Below are positions 27,846 through 37,882 of a DNA stretch of 64,000 nt, in pieces. The notes beneath the pieces were generated by a model, which searched no databases, had not been told where the DNA came from, and was given only the letters and a program-made list of their open reading frames with translations. Each line of letters starts with the position of its first letter. Position 1 is the stretch's first letter. The translations under genes were made by a program, and so were the position numbers. Source of the stretch: Lachnoclostridium sp. UBA903 (lineage in GTDB: Bacteria; Bacillota; Clostridia; Lachnospirales; Lachnospiraceae); the NCBI GenBank assembly GCA_002294045.1, contig DBEP01000027.1, positions 1 to 64,000 on the forward strand, in the 5' to 3' direction.

Positions 27846-30335
27846 ATGGAATTATGGATTAAGGAAGTGGAAGACTCTTTTGTTAAATTGGCATGGGAAA
27901 GCTTTGAACAGGCCGAAAAGTACCGACTGTACTGGGCGGATAAGAATACAAAGACAACGCGTTATAAATGTGTTGCCGAAACGGATGGGACAGAAGCAAT
28001 TATAAAAAAGGCAACCCATGTGAATCATTATTTTAAAGTCTCCGCAGTAAGAAAAGGTGAGGAGGTTTCCGTCAGCAACGCAGTGAAGACACCGGTTAAA
28101 AAAGTGTTTCATGAACAACTGGAAAAACTGGGCAGAGGGTTAATTGCGGCAAAAGTACCGGAAGGCATCTTCTTAAGCTGGAGGCTTATGTTAAATGAAG
28201 TAAACGGCTATGGTGACACAGGTTTAACCGGTACTAATTTCAATGTTTACAAAAACGGAAAATTGCTTTGTTTCGTAACCGGCAGTACGAACTGCCTTGA
28301 CAGGGAAGGAAGTATGGAGGATTTATACTGTGTGGAACCGGTTCTTCCGGAGGATGTAAACGGAGCGAGCTTACATAAATTAAAAGAATTAGAAGATGTT
28401 CTTCTTAATAAAAGCGAGGAAGTAAAGGCTTTTTCCTCCGGTGCAAATTATATTGACATACCATTGCGGATTCCCGGGGCAGGGGTGACTCCGGCAGGCG
28501 GCGGTTTTACTTATCGGGCCAATGATATGAGTGTGGGCGATGTGGACAATGACGGTGAATACGAATATATTGTTAAATGGGACCCGTCCAATTCTAAGGA
28601 TGTGTCCCAGACAGGCTATACGGGAAATTGTATCCTCGATTGCTATAAGCTTGACGGCACTCTCCTCTGGCGGCTGGATATGGGTAAAAATATCCGTGCC
28701 GGTGCTCATTATACCCAATTTATGGTATATGATTTTGACGGGGACGGGAAAGCGGAGATATGTGTTAAATCGGCACCCGGAACTAAAATGACCCGTTTCG
28801 GAAAGGATGGAAGCATCGAATCGGAAGCCTATATAACCATGCCGGAAGAGGACATAAAAGCCGGTTACGGCCATAATGACGATTACCGCTGCAGCAATGA
28901 AGATTATGTCAACCATTTGGTTAAACTTTTTATGGAGTGGAAGGACCATAAGGAGGTAAAAGCCGGTCATTGGCCGGATACATTGGAAGAATGCTTCGGA
29001 ATAGAGCCTAAGTATTCCTATCCTTTGAATAAGCAGGATGCTTTGGAGCTGGTTGATTATTTTATGGATGATTATGCGCCCAAAAGAAACAAAAAAAATA
29101 AATTAAGACAATTTGAAGGCTTTATATTCACCGGTCCGGAATATTTAACTATGTTTGCAGGGGACGGTACGGAACTTGAAACCATTCAATTCCCTTACGG
29201 ACGTGAGGATGACGGCCTGCTATGGGGGGATTATGCAATGAGCAGAATTGAACCCTGCAACCGGGTTGACCGTTTTTTATCCGGTGTGGCGTATCTGGAC
29301 GGTGAGAGGCCTTACCTGGTTATATGCCGGGGGTATTATACCAGGACAACAGTTGCGGCATATTCCTTTTTTGAAGGCCGATTTAAAGAATACTGGAATA
29401 TAGACAGCGGTTTTATACCGATGACCAATCCTTTTCAGAATGCCCCCCATGGGGGGAAAGGCAGTGACCCGGTTTACGGAATCCTTGCAGGACAGGGCAA
29501 TCACAGTCTTTCAACGGCAGATGTGGACGGAGACGGATATCAGGAGATTATCTACGGTGCGGCAGTGATTGACCAGGACGGCAGTATCCTATACAGCAGC
29601 TACGGTTATCTGCCCGACGGCAGTTACGCAAAATTCGGCCATGGAGATGCCATGCATGTGGCAGACATTGATCCGGACCGCCCGGGACTGGAAATATTCA
29701 ATGTATTTGAAGGAGGTAAATCCGCTCCTTACGGCTATGCCCTCCGGGATGCGCAAAACGGGGAGGTAATTTACGGAGAATATGCCGAAGAAGATCTGGG
29801 GCGCTGTATGATAGGTGACATTAATCCTGAGGTCAGGGGATTAGAGACCTGGGTCACCCAGGTACGCTCCTGTACCGGAGAGGTCATGCCCGATAAAATG
29901 CCGGGAACCAACCAAAGTATACGCTGGGCGGCGGATATGAGCACCCAGATTCTGGACGGCTCCAATATTTTCGGAGACCATCAGGGGGCTATTAATGATA
30001 ATACCCATGGAATCCTGCTTAAGCCCCGGGAAGTGGCAACGAATAACGGAACCAAAGGAAATGCGTGCCTGATAGCGGATATATTCGGGGACTGGAGAGA
30101 GGAACTGCTTCTGCGTAAGGCCGATAATTCGGCTATCCGTATATTTACTGCTACGGAGATTACCGGACATAAATTATTTACATTGATGCACGATATACAA
30201 TACCGAACTGCCGTCGCCTGGCAGAACAACTGTTATAACCAGCCGGGTTATACCAAATTTTATTTCGCGTCGGATACGGACTGGGAATATGTGCTGCCCT
30301 CCATGCCGACTGCCGGCGGGGTTCCGGGGGAATGA
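27846..30335 (+). CDS. Rhamnogalacturonan lyase, PL11, cytosolic (YesX-like)
   Basis: An 829-residue lyase with no signal peptide, so it acts inside the cell. Residues 1-85 look like a fibronectin-III-like domain. The PL11 propeller begins at LGRGLIAAKVPEGIFLSWR (about residue 95). Several acidic DxDxDG calcium loops are visible (DVDNDGEYEY, DFDGDGKAEI, DVDGDGYQEI), and the C-terminus IFGDWREELLLR is characteristic. PL11 enzymes cleave the rhamnose-galacturonic acid bond of rhamnogalacturonan I by beta-elimination; the cytosolic location suggests exo-type trimming of imported fragments, as with B. subtilis YesX. The start has GGGGAGG five bases upstream. It leads the GH2 and DUF1961 genes. 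Confidence 0.93.
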   Translation: MELWIKEVEDSFVKLAWESFEQAEKYRLYWADKNTKTTRYKCVAETDGTEAIIKKATHVNHYFKVSAVRKGEEVSVSNAVKTPVKKVFHEQLEKLGRGLIAAKVPEGIFLSWRLMLNEVNGYGDTGLTGTNFNVYKNGKLLCFVTGSTNCLDREGSMEDLYCVEPVLPEDVNGASLHKLKELEDVLLNKSEEVKAFSSGANYIDIPLRIPGAGVTPAGGGFTYRANDMSVGDVDNDGEYEYIVKWDPSNSKDVSQTGYTGNCILDCYKLDGTLLWRLDMGKNIRAGAHYTQFMVYDFDGDGKAEICVKSAPGTKMTRFGKDGSIESEAYITMPEEDIKAGYGHNDDYRCSNEDYVNHLVKLFMEWKDHKEVKAGHWPDTLEECFGIEPKYSYPLNKQDALELVDYFMDDYAPKRNKKNKLRQFEGFIFTGPEYLTMFAGDGTELETIQFPYGREDDGLLWGDYAMSRIEPCNRVDRFLSGVAYLDGERPYLVICRGYYTRTTVAAYSFFEGRFKEYWNIDSGFIPMTNPFQNAPHGGKGSDPVYGILAGQGNHSLSTADVDGDGYQEIIYGAAVIDQDGSILYSSYGYLPDGSYAKFGHGDAMHVADIDPDRPGLEIFNVFEGGKSAPYGYALRDAQNGEVIYGEYAEEDLGRCMIGDINPEVRGLETWVTQVRSCTGEVMPDKMPGTNQSIRWAADMSTQILDGSNIFGDHQGAINDNTHGILLKPREVATNNGTKGNACLIADIFGDWREELLLRKADNSAIRIFTATEITGHKLFTLMHDIQYRTAVAWQNNCYNQPGYTKFYFASDTDWEYVLPSMPTAGGVPGE

Positions 30336-30365
30336 CATTAGAGTGTGTTTGAAAGGAGGTTATGT

Positions 30366-33300
30366 ATGGAGGAAAACAACTTGGACGCTTATACCGAATT
30401 ACCGGCGGTTTCAAGTAAGGCGCAGGTTTATAATTTTAACTATGAATGGAAATTCAGGCTTGCGGATGCCTTTCCTTTAACAAAAGCGCTGAAAGCACGG
30501 AAAGATGCTGCCGGAAGATTTTTTTATGAAAAGGAGTATGAGGAAAACGGATGGGAAACCGTTGGGCTTCCCCATACCTATAATGACGGTGATTTATTTG
30601 TTTCCCGTATTGAAGATGCCGGCAGCGGCCAGAAAAGGACATTTGCATTCTACAGGAAATGGTTCCGTCTTCCTCCGGAGCATTACGATAAAAAGGTAAT
30701 AATTGAATTTGAGGGTATCCGGCAAACCTGTTATCTGTATATAAATGGGAAAATGGCAGGTTATTATGAGGCAGGGGCCGCTCCCTTTGCCTTTGATTTA
30801 ACGCCCTATATAGAATATGAAGCAGATAATCTTATCGCTGTTGCCACGGACAATACCTCGTCCAGAAATCTGGACTATTTTGCGGCGGAGACTCCCAATC
30901 ATCCGGATGCGGTACCGGGTTCCTTCCTCAGTTCCCAAACCGTACCTGAAAGCATCCCGGAATCAGCCCGGGGTGTGGGCTTCTTCTGGAATTGCAATGA
31001 CTTTAATCCGTCGGTTGGCGGAATTTCCAGAAATGTAAGGCTCCATGTAAAGCCGGAGCTTTATATAACACTCCCTGTTTACAGCAATCTCCAGACTAAG
31101 GGAACTTATATTTTTGGAACGGATTATGATTGTATGCAGAAAAAGGCCCTTATTCATGTAGAGGCGGAAATCAGGAACGAAACGGGTTCCGATATGCCGG
31201 TTATTTTGGAATCCCTGATTTATGACCATAAAGGAAGGGAGGCAGGGTGTATCATTTCGGAAAAGACACTGGTTCCGGCTGCAGAGAACTTGCCTGCCCC
31301 TCCCTTATCCATTATTCCCACGGAGGCGTACAGAAAGGAAGGAGAAGGATATATACCTTTGCCGGAAGAAGAAGCAGGGCCTACAATAACGGGCTCTGTT
31401 GCGGTTTCTGCGGTAAAAGCCGCCGCATTGGTATCGGGGCTTCATTTCTGGTCACCGGAGGATCCATACCTTTATACCGTACATACAAAGCTTGTCCGGG
31501 CCGGGGAAGTATATGATTCGGTTACAACGGTTACAGGTTTCAGAAAGGTTTCCTATGATAAAAATAAGGGATTGATGATAAATGACACTCCCGTCTGGCT
31601 TACCGGCTATGCACAGCGTGCCTCCAATGAATGGGCTGCTGTCGGAACTGTCCCGGACTGGCTGAAAGACATGGATGCAAAGCTGATACGCGAAAGCAAT
31701 GCCAACCATATACGGTTTATGCATGTAGCCGGCTGCCCGGCCGACATCCGCTCTTTTGACCGCTATGGTATTGTGTGCACACAGCCGGCAGGCGATAAGG
31801 AGAGGGAAAATTTCGGAAGGCAGTGGAACCAGCGGGTTGAATTAATGCGTGACGTAATTGTATATTTCAGGAACAGCCCTTCCATCCTTTTCTGGGAGGC
31901 AGGCAATAATGCAATCTGTAAGGAGCATATGAAAGAAATGCGGATGCTGAAAGAAAAGCTTGACTCCGGCGGCGGCCGGTTCATGGGCTGCCGTACCATC
32001 AATACGGAAGAGGTGGTCTGTGAGGCAGAATATGTGGGAACCATGCTAAACCGTCATGCCGGCCGGTTCCAGTCTGAAAAAGTACCGGTTACGGAAACGG
32101 AATACCTGCGGGAGGAAGCGCCGAGACGTATTTGGGATGATTTCACACCGCCCGATTTTGATTATGATAATCTGTGGCTTGGACGCGGCGGGAGGAAACA
32201 GCCCGGCGGTGACTGCCATGATTTGACTTCAGAGGAACTGGCCATTTACGCTGCCAGGGGATATGCGGAATTTTTTAATGACCGTATCGGAGGAGCCTCC
32301 GGTAAAAATTTGTATTCAGCTGCCGCAGCACTGTGCTGGACGGATTCTGCCCAGCACGGAAGACAGGCAGCCAGTGAAAATGCCAGAATGAGCGGACGTG
32401 TGGACCCGGTGCGTATCAAAAAGCAGAGCTTTGATGTTTTCCATACCTTACAGTCACCTGTTCCAAGGGTGAAGATTATAGGCCATTGGAATTATCCGGA
32501 TGAAGACGGCAGTAATTACCGCCATGCGGTTAAGGCTTTCGACGGGACTTATTGGAGGAAGACAGGGGAATATGCATTCCGTAATCCCAAAGATAAGACG
32601 GTCTATGTTATTGGCAGTTACTCCATAGCCAAAATAGAACTTTATATTAATGGGAAATTTATGGGGATGTGTGATAAACCGGAGGATACTTTTGTTTTTC
32701 CTTTCCCTCATATTGATATAACACAGTCCGGCTTTATTACCGCAAAGGGATATGACTACCGGGGAAATATGGCGGCGGCCGATACCGTTGAAACCGTTTC
32801 TCCCCCCGCAAAGCTAAGGCTTACCGCATATACGGGTGACCGAGGGCTTTTGGCCGACGGAACGGACATAGTCTATGTTGATGTAGAAGTTTTAGACGAA
32901 CAGGACCGCCTTTATCCCATAGCCTGCGACAGGATTGATTTTAAAACGGAAGGGGAAGGAATTTTTCTGGGCGGGTATAACAGCGGGCGTTTCAACGGGC
33001 ATGGGAAAGAGGACAGCGTTATCCATCAGAACCATGTTTTTGCCGAATGCGGTAATAACAGAGTTTTTATACGCTCTACAAGGAATGCGGGGAATATCCG
33101 GCTGACTGCACAAATGCAGGGATTTATGGAAGCATCCGTCATCATTCGGAGCCGGCAGACGGATACCGGAGCACTTACCCTTGAGTTCCCTCAATATATT
33201 GCTCCAGCCTATCCTGATATTCCGCCAAGAGGCATGTATCCCTTTGCAGCAATTCCTGAGGCGGACCGTGCTAAATATGTTCCTTCGGATAAGATTTACT

Positions 33301-33671
33301 GCAAAGTACTGGTAGACGGCCAGGAGCCTGATACCCGCGGCATTTTCAGCATATTTGACAATGGAAGCATTTACGGTCCGATTCTTTTTATTTTAGAATA
33401 TATAAAAAATAAGAAGCACGGATTATTTGATTATAAATATGATACCGGGAAAGGTACGCTTACCCTGATATCCAACGGCAGTACGGTTTCGGCGGAAAAA
33501 GGGCGCACGCATCTTCTTGTAAACGGGGAAGAGAACCTCTTAAACGGAGAACCTGCTGTACGTGATGACGGTGTATTTATAGCTGAGATTAATGCGATTA
33601 TATCTTATATAACGGGAGTTGCCTCCTGGTATGATGATAAGGTTAACGTATTTCGAATTGAGCTTTTGTAA
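30366..33671 (+). CDS. Glycoside hydrolase family 2 enzyme with altered acid/base position
   Basis: A 1,101-residue cytosolic GH2 protein. The N-terminal sugar-binding jelly roll (about 40-200) contains RKWFRLPPEHYDKKVIIEFE, then come immunoglobulin-like regions and a TIM barrel (about 380-600). The nucleophile is probably Glu579 in TETEY. Where GH2 enzymes have the acid/base in G-N-E, this protein reads GNN (Asn514-Asn515). DUF4982-like domains follow, and the last 110 residues resemble a copper-amine-oxidase-N 'stalk' domain, odd for a protein without signal peptide. ATG 30366 has AAAGGAGGT five bases upstream. A beta-galactosidase-like role on rhamnogalacturonan side chains is likely but unproven. 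Confidence 0.85.
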   Translation: MEENNLDAYTELPAVSSKAQVYNFNYEWKFRLADAFPLTKALKARKDAAGRFFYEKEYEENGWETVGLPHTYNDGDLFVSRIEDAGSGQKRTFAFYRKWFRLPPEHYDKKVIIEFEGIRQTCYLYINGKMAGYYEAGAAPFAFDLTPYIEYEADNLIAVATDNTSSRNLDYFAAETPNHPDAVPGSFLSSQTVPESIPESARGVGFFWNCNDFNPSVGGISRNVRLHVKPELYITLPVYSNLQTKGTYIFGTDYDCMQKKALIHVEAEIRNETGSDMPVILESLIYDHKGREAGCIISEKTLVPAAENLPAPPLSIIPTEAYRKEGEGYIPLPEEEAGPTITGSVAVSAVKAAALVSGLHFWSPEDPYLYTVHTKLVRAGEVYDSVTTVTGFRKVSYDKNKGLMINDTPVWLTGYAQRASNEWAAVGTVPDWLKDMDAKLIRESNANHIRFMHVAGCPADIRSFDRYGIVCTQPAGDKERENFGRQWNQRVELMRDVIVYFRNSPSILFWEAGNNAICKEHMKEMRMLKEKLDSGGGRFMGCRTINTEEVVCEAEYVGTMLNRHAGRFQSEKVPVTETEYLREEAPRRIWDDFTPPDFDYDNLWLGRGGRKQPGGDCHDLTSEELAIYAARGYAEFFNDRIGGASGKNLYSAAAALCWTDSAQHGRQAASENARMSGRVDPVRIKKQSFDVFHTLQSPVPRVKIIGHWNYPDEDGSNYRHAVKAFDGTYWRKTGEYAFRNPKDKTVYVIGSYSIAKIELYINGKFMGMCDKPEDTFVFPFPHIDITQSGFITAKGYDYRGNMAAADTVETVSPPAKLRLTAYTGDRGLLADGTDIVYVDVEVLDEQDRLYPIACDRIDFKTEGEGIFLGGYNSGRFNGHGKEDSVIHQNHVFAECGNNRVFIRSTRNAGNIRLTAQMQGFMEASVIIRSRQTDTGALTLEFPQYIAPAYPDIPPRGMYPFAAIPEADRAKYVPSDKIYCKVLVDGQEPDTRGIFSIFDNGSIYGPILFILEYIKNKKHGLFDYKYDTGKGTLTLISNGSTVSAEKGRTHLLVNGEENLLNGEPAVRDDGVFIAEINAIISYITGVASWYDDKVNVFRIELL

Positions 33672-33716
33672 GAAAAGCAGGGTAGCCAGGTATGCAATGG
33701 AAGAAGGGATGAGAAA

Positions 33717-34412
33717 ATGAGAGAATCTGATTTGGAAGTATCCTTTATTAAGGAACGGTTAATATATGAGAATCCGCTGGAAAAGCCGGAGGATATGAAA
33801 CAGTTTATTTTGGAGGGACAGGCGGATATCGGCTTTGAGAATCATTGCATGTGCCTGAAAAATGCCCTGGACAACGGATTGGGTCAGAAGGCAAACTACG
33901 TGCTCTGGTGTCCTGAGACATTTCCCGGGAACTTAAAAGTCACCTGGGAATTCAAACCGGTGACGGACGTAGGACTTTGTATCCTGTTCTTTGCGGCGGA
34001 AGGGAAGGATGGAAAAGATTTATTTGACCCTTCCCTTGCCAGGAGGACCGGTGAATATCCCCAATACCACAGCGGTGACATCAATACGTTCCACGTTTCG
34101 TATTTCCGCAGGAAGGAACCGGACGAGAGAGCATTCCATACATGCAATTTAAGAAAAAGCTGCGGGTTTCATCTGGTGGCCCAGGGGGCTGACCCACTGC
34201 CGTCTGCTTCAGATGCGGCGGATTTTTACCCTGTTACCGTTACAAAATATTATAACCGGATTTCCTTTTTTATCCGTGACTTGCGCGTATTCACCTATGA
34301 GGATGACGGCAATACTTATGGGGATACGTTAAAGGGAGGGAAAATCGGTTTCCGGCAGTTGGCTCCCCTGACAGCGGAATACAGGAACCTGAAGGTATAT
34401 GAGTTATATTAG
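33717..34412 (+). CDS. DUF1961 family protein (YesU-like)
   Basis: A 231-residue cytosolic protein resembling B. subtilis YesU, encoded in the yes rhamnogalacturonan cluster. It has a concanavalin-like beta-sandwich look (KVTWEFKPVTDVGLCILFFA; GDINTFHVSYFRRKEPDERA; KGGKIGFRQLAPLTAEYRNLKVYEL), suggesting a sugar-binding or hydrolase fold, with function unknown. It lies 45 bases after the GH2 gene. Its end is close to the next regulator gene, whose chosen start at 34462 is 49 bases downstream. Confidence 0.85.
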   Translation: MRESDLEVSFIKERLIYENPLEKPEDMKQFILEGQADIGFENHCMCLKNALDNGLGQKANYVLWCPETFPGNLKVTWEFKPVTDVGLCILFFAAEGKDGKDLFDPSLARRTGEYPQYHSGDINTFHVSYFRRKEPDERAFHTCNLRKSCGFHLVAQGADPLPSASDAADFYPVTVTKYYNRISFFIRDLRVFTYEDDGNTYGDTLKGGKIGFRQLAPLTAEYRNLKVYELY

Positions 34413-34461
34413 TAACAATCAGAGAAAAATGCCGCATGCTGCCAGGAAGGAGAAAAGCAAT

Positions 34462-36633
34462 ATGGTTAGGAAAATTTTAGATTCTCTGACCTATGAGAAA
34501 CAGATGTTTGTTAAACTGCTGGTACTGGTTACCATTCCGCTAATCGTTATGGGAGTCGTTTCCTTCCATATATACATCCAGTCCGAGTCTGCGAAGAGAA
34601 GCCTCATACTAAGTGCCTACAGTGATGAAATATCCAGGGAATATGAAAATATCCTTACTTCCCTGAAGGAGTACTATATAGATGCGGCCAACGGCGATAC
34701 TGTCAGGTGGCTGGCGCGCCAGGAGGAAATTCCCTATTCCCAGTTCAGCAATATGAAACAGGTGCAAAGGCTTCTGGAAGGCAATTACTTTATGGAAAAG
34801 TATATCAGTAATTATGAATTCATCAATGTCTCTTACGGATGGGTATTTAATGATTATGGATTGTTTCCCTATGAAGAGACAGGCAACCGGGAGGAAGTGG
34901 ATGAATTTCTGACGGAGCAGGAACAGATGCAGCTTTCCGTATATTGGCTGAACAGGGAGGATATCAACCCGCCCATGCTCGGGAGTATCCGGCAGAGTTC
35001 TTCCGTTGATACCTCGGGCCTGCTCTTAGTGGTAAAAAAAGAAAAGGCAGCCAATAACATATCCTGGATTATCCTGGTGCAGGTCAGTGATAAAACGCTC
35101 AGGGCTCTGTCTGAGAGCTATAATAAGCTGGGATATGATGTTACCATTTTCGGAAATGGCAAAGTGCTTCTGGATACCAATACGGAGATGACGGAAAACT
35201 ATCTGAAGGAAGGAATAAAAGCTTCCGGTACATACCGGTTTAACAACGGGAAAAAATATAATATTAACGTAAGGAACGATAACAGCAGCAGCCTTACCTT
35301 TGTGGTCGGGTATGACACCTCAAAGGTAAAGAAGGATGCTACCGTATTTATTATGGCTTCTTTTGTTGTCATGGCGGTTTTTGTGCTGCTTCTGGTCATT
35401 ATCCGCCTGACGGCAGTGGCATTTTCAAAACCGCTGCTGGTGCTGCAGAAATTCGTGGATGACCAGAATACGCAGATTAAAGAATTGTTTGTATCCAATC
35501 TGCTGAAGGGGGAATTAAGCGAAGAAAGGGCGGACAGCTTCTTTAAGAAGTATGAAATTTCACCCTGGCCGGCTTACCGCATGATTGCCATGGCCTGCAA
35601 GGGCGAGGATGTGCAGCTAAAAGAGAGATGCTGGGAGATATTGACAGGACTTCCGGAAGAGCTTAAGAGCCGTATATTCATTACTCCTGTTTATTATGAA
35701 GACAGACTGATTTTCCTGGCCGGGGCGGAAAACGATATGGAAGTCGACAATAAAACGGTAGAACTTTATAAAGAGGTCAAGGACTACATTGCAGAAAGCT
35801 TCGGACTGATTACCGCATCGGGAATAAGCCGGACATTCCATAAGCTCTGCCATGTAAGAAGGGCTTACAGTGAATGCGTGCAAACCCTCTATAATAAGTC
35901 CAATAAGGAGGATATGGAAATTTCTTCCCTGGCTCTTTTTGATGACTATCTGGCGGTGAATTCCGGGGGTAATGTTTACGATATGATTATAGAAAATGAG
36001 CTGATTCAGGCCATTGACAGCTGTAAGGAAGAGGAAGCCGGACGTCTTCTGGAATTAATTATTGACCGTATGGAGATAAAGAACGTAGTGGGGATTGAAC
36101 GCAATTTTTACCTGACCAGGCTTCTGACCGCCATGCTGAATGTTCCTGTGACGGAAGGAGTGGCGCTGTCCGATGTATTTGACAGCGAGCAGTACAATAT
36201 TCTGAACCGTATTACCCAGATATACGGAAAGCAGGAGGCAGTAGACGCTATCGATAAGGAAATCATACGCCCGGTTATCCGTAAGCTTACGGATAAAAGG
36301 CAGGAGGGAGAAGTGTCTGAAATCTTAAAGCAGGTAATGAAGCTTTTGAAGGAAAGCAGGGGCAACATCACTCTGAATGAATGCGCCGAACAGTTGTGTT
36401 ACCATCCCAATTACTTAAGCAAGGTATTAAAACGCGAAAAAGGTGTTACCTTTACCGACATTGTTAACGAAGAAAAATTAAAGCAGGCAAAATACATGCT
36501 TTTAACCACAGAGTATTCCGTAGCTGAGATATCGGAAAAACTCCAATACAACAATGCACAAAATTTTATTCGATTTTTCAAAAATCATGTAGGATTTACC
36601 CCTGCAGCCTTCCGTAAGGAGCACCGCAAATAA
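34462..36633 (+). CDS. Membrane-anchored AraC-family regulator (YesS/YtdP-like)
   Basis: A 723-residue regulator: transmembrane helix at about 17-37 (LLVLVTIPLIVMGVVSFHIYI), extracellular sensor to about 290, second helix (VFIMASFVVMAVFVLLLVII) near 295-315, and C-terminal AraC domain (about 630-720) with ITLNECAEQLCYHPNYLSKV and EISEKLQYNNAQNFIRFFK. ATG 34462 is preferred, with AAGGAG nine bases upstream; the frame is open back to 34399, overlapping the DUF1961 gene. It precedes the importer at 36896-40403 and probably activates it. Confidence 0.88.
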   Translation: MVRKILDSLTYEKQMFVKLLVLVTIPLIVMGVVSFHIYIQSESAKRSLILSAYSDEISREYENILTSLKEYYIDAANGDTVRWLARQEEIPYSQFSNMKQVQRLLEGNYFMEKYISNYEFINVSYGWVFNDYGLFPYEETGNREEVDEFLTEQEQMQLSVYWLNREDINPPMLGSIRQSSSVDTSGLLLVVKKEKAANNISWIILVQVSDKTLRALSESYNKLGYDVTIFGNGKVLLDTNTEMTENYLKEGIKASGTYRFNNGKKYNINVRNDNSSSLTFVVGYDTSKVKKDATVFIMASFVVMAVFVLLLVIIRLTAVAFSKPLLVLQKFVDDQNTQIKELFVSNLLKGELSEERADSFFKKYEISPWPAYRMIAMACKGEDVQLKERCWEILTGLPEELKSRIFITPVYYEDRLIFLAGAENDMEVDNKTVELYKEVKDYIAESFGLITASGISRTFHKLCHVRRAYSECVQTLYNKSNKEDMEISSLALFDDYLAVNSGGNVYDMIIENELIQAIDSCKEEEAGRLLELIIDRMEIKNVVGIERNFYLTRLLTAMLNVPVTEGVALSDVFDSEQYNILNRITQIYGKQEAVDAIDKEIIRPVIRKLTDKRQEGEVSEILKQVMKLLKESRGNITLNECAEQLCYHPNYLSKVLKREKGVTFTDIVNEEKLKQAKYMLLTTEYSVAEISEKLQYNNAQNFIRFFKNHVGFTPAAFRKEHRK

Positions 36634-36660
36634 TGGCATATGATGATTATTTTAATTTTA

Positions 36661-36706
36661 AACCTCCACAGAACCGCCTTATTGTGCGGGCTATGGAGGT
36701 TTTTTT
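36661..36706 (+). terminator. Terminator of the membrane AraC gene at 34462
   Basis: Outer stem AACCTCCA/TGGAGGTT (36661-36668 with 36694-36701), inner CCGC/GCGG pairing, and a T-run to 36706. Confidence 0.85.
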
Positions 36707-36734
36707 GTGATAAAAACAGGTTAGAAAATGATTA

Positions 36735-36762
36735 TTTACAAATGAAGACAGACAGATATACA
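36735..36762 (+). promoter_or_regulatory. Possible promoter of the importer operon at 36896
   Basis: TTTACA (36735-36740) and TATACA (36757-36762) with a 16-base spacer. The leader to the first gene would be about 125 bases. The match is moderate. Confidence 0.45.
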
Positions 36763-36895
36763 ATGTGCTTGCAAAGCGGGGCCTCAGATTGATAAAAATT
36801 AGCACAATGACGAAGCCTGGACAGTATGCCCGGACGGGAATACAATAAAAAATTATAAATTAGAATATTTAAAAAGGAGATTAGCAAAAAAAATT

Positions 36896-37858
36896 ATGGA
36901 AAAGACACAAATAAAACCAAAAGCCAGGAACGGAACCTGGAAGTACGCACTTACGGCACATAAGTGGCTGTATATAATGATTATTCCCGGCGTATTGTAC
37001 ATGGTCATATTTAATTATCTCCCTATGGGCGGACTCATCATGGCATTCCAGAATTTCAGCCCTTATAACGGGGATACCATGCTGGGGGCATTTACCCAGA
37101 GCCCTTTTGTGGGGCTTGATATATTCAGAAAGTTTTTTACGGGGCCGGATTTTTTCAGGCTGCTTAGAAATACCCTGTCCATATCCATAGCCAGCCTGAT
37201 TTTTTATTTTCCGGCTCCCATTATACTGGCTCTTTTATTAAATGAAATCAGAAATGCACTCTTTAAGCGGGTTACCCAGACCATGGTATACATTCCCCAT
37301 TTTATTTCCATAGTAATCGTGGCTGCACTGACGGCACAGCTGTTCAGTACCACCGACGGCCTGGTTTATCACCTGTTTGTCCAGATATTCGGACGAAATA
37401 ATGCGCCGGATGTTATGTCGGACCCCAATTTGTTTGTACCTATGATTATCGGACAGAATATGTGGAAGGAAACAGGCTATGGAACGATTATCTTTTTGGC
37501 GGCCCTCTCCGGTGTGGATGTCCAGCTCTATGAGGCGGCAGAGGTAGACGGGGCCGGCCGGTGGAGGAAGATGTGGCATATTACCCTCCCGGCCATCCGG
37601 TCCACCATTGTAATTATGCTGATTCTGAGAGTTGGTTCTATTCTTAATACGGGGTATGAACAGATTTTCCTGATGCAAAATTCCATGAACCGTGTTGTTT
37701 CCGACGTATTTGATACATATATCTACACGAAAGGCGTGGTAAACGGCAATTATTCCCTTGCAACGGCGGCGGGCCTGTTTAAGTCCCTGGTAAGCATGAT
37801 TATGGTGCTGGGAGCAAACCGTCTGGCAAAAGCCTTCGGTGAATCCGGATTTTATTAA
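36896..37858 (+). CDS. ABC importer permease (LplB-like)
   Basis: A 320-residue CUT1 permease with WLYIMIIPGVLYMVIFNYLP and the PMGGLIMAFQNF signature, close in type to 10129. The EAA loop is EAAEVDGAGR. The AAAAGGAG site is about 16 bases from ATG 36896, unusually far, and no nearer in-frame start is visible. It pairs with 37883, with the binding protein at 38826. Confidence 0.9.
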   Translation: MEKTQIKPKARNGTWKYALTAHKWLYIMIIPGVLYMVIFNYLPMGGLIMAFQNFSPYNGDTMLGAFTQSPFVGLDIFRKFFTGPDFFRLLRNTLSISIASLIFYFPAPIILALLLNEIRNALFKRVTQTMVYIPHFISIVIVAALTAQLFSTTDGLVYHLFVQIFGRNNAPDVMSDPNLFVPMIIGQNMWKETGYGTIIFLAALSGVDVQLYEAAEVDGAGRWRKMWHITLPAIRSTIVIMLILRVGSILNTGYEQIFLMQNSMNRVVSDVFDTYIYTKGVVNGNYSLATAAGLFKSLVSMIMVLGANRLAKAFGESGFY

Positions 37859-37882
37859 TATTAATAAAAGGAGAAAGTAATA

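Noticed and set aside
28389..28970. 193-codon minus-strand open frame
   Set aside because: It is antisense to the PL11 coding sequence, which has full family motifs in the other frame.
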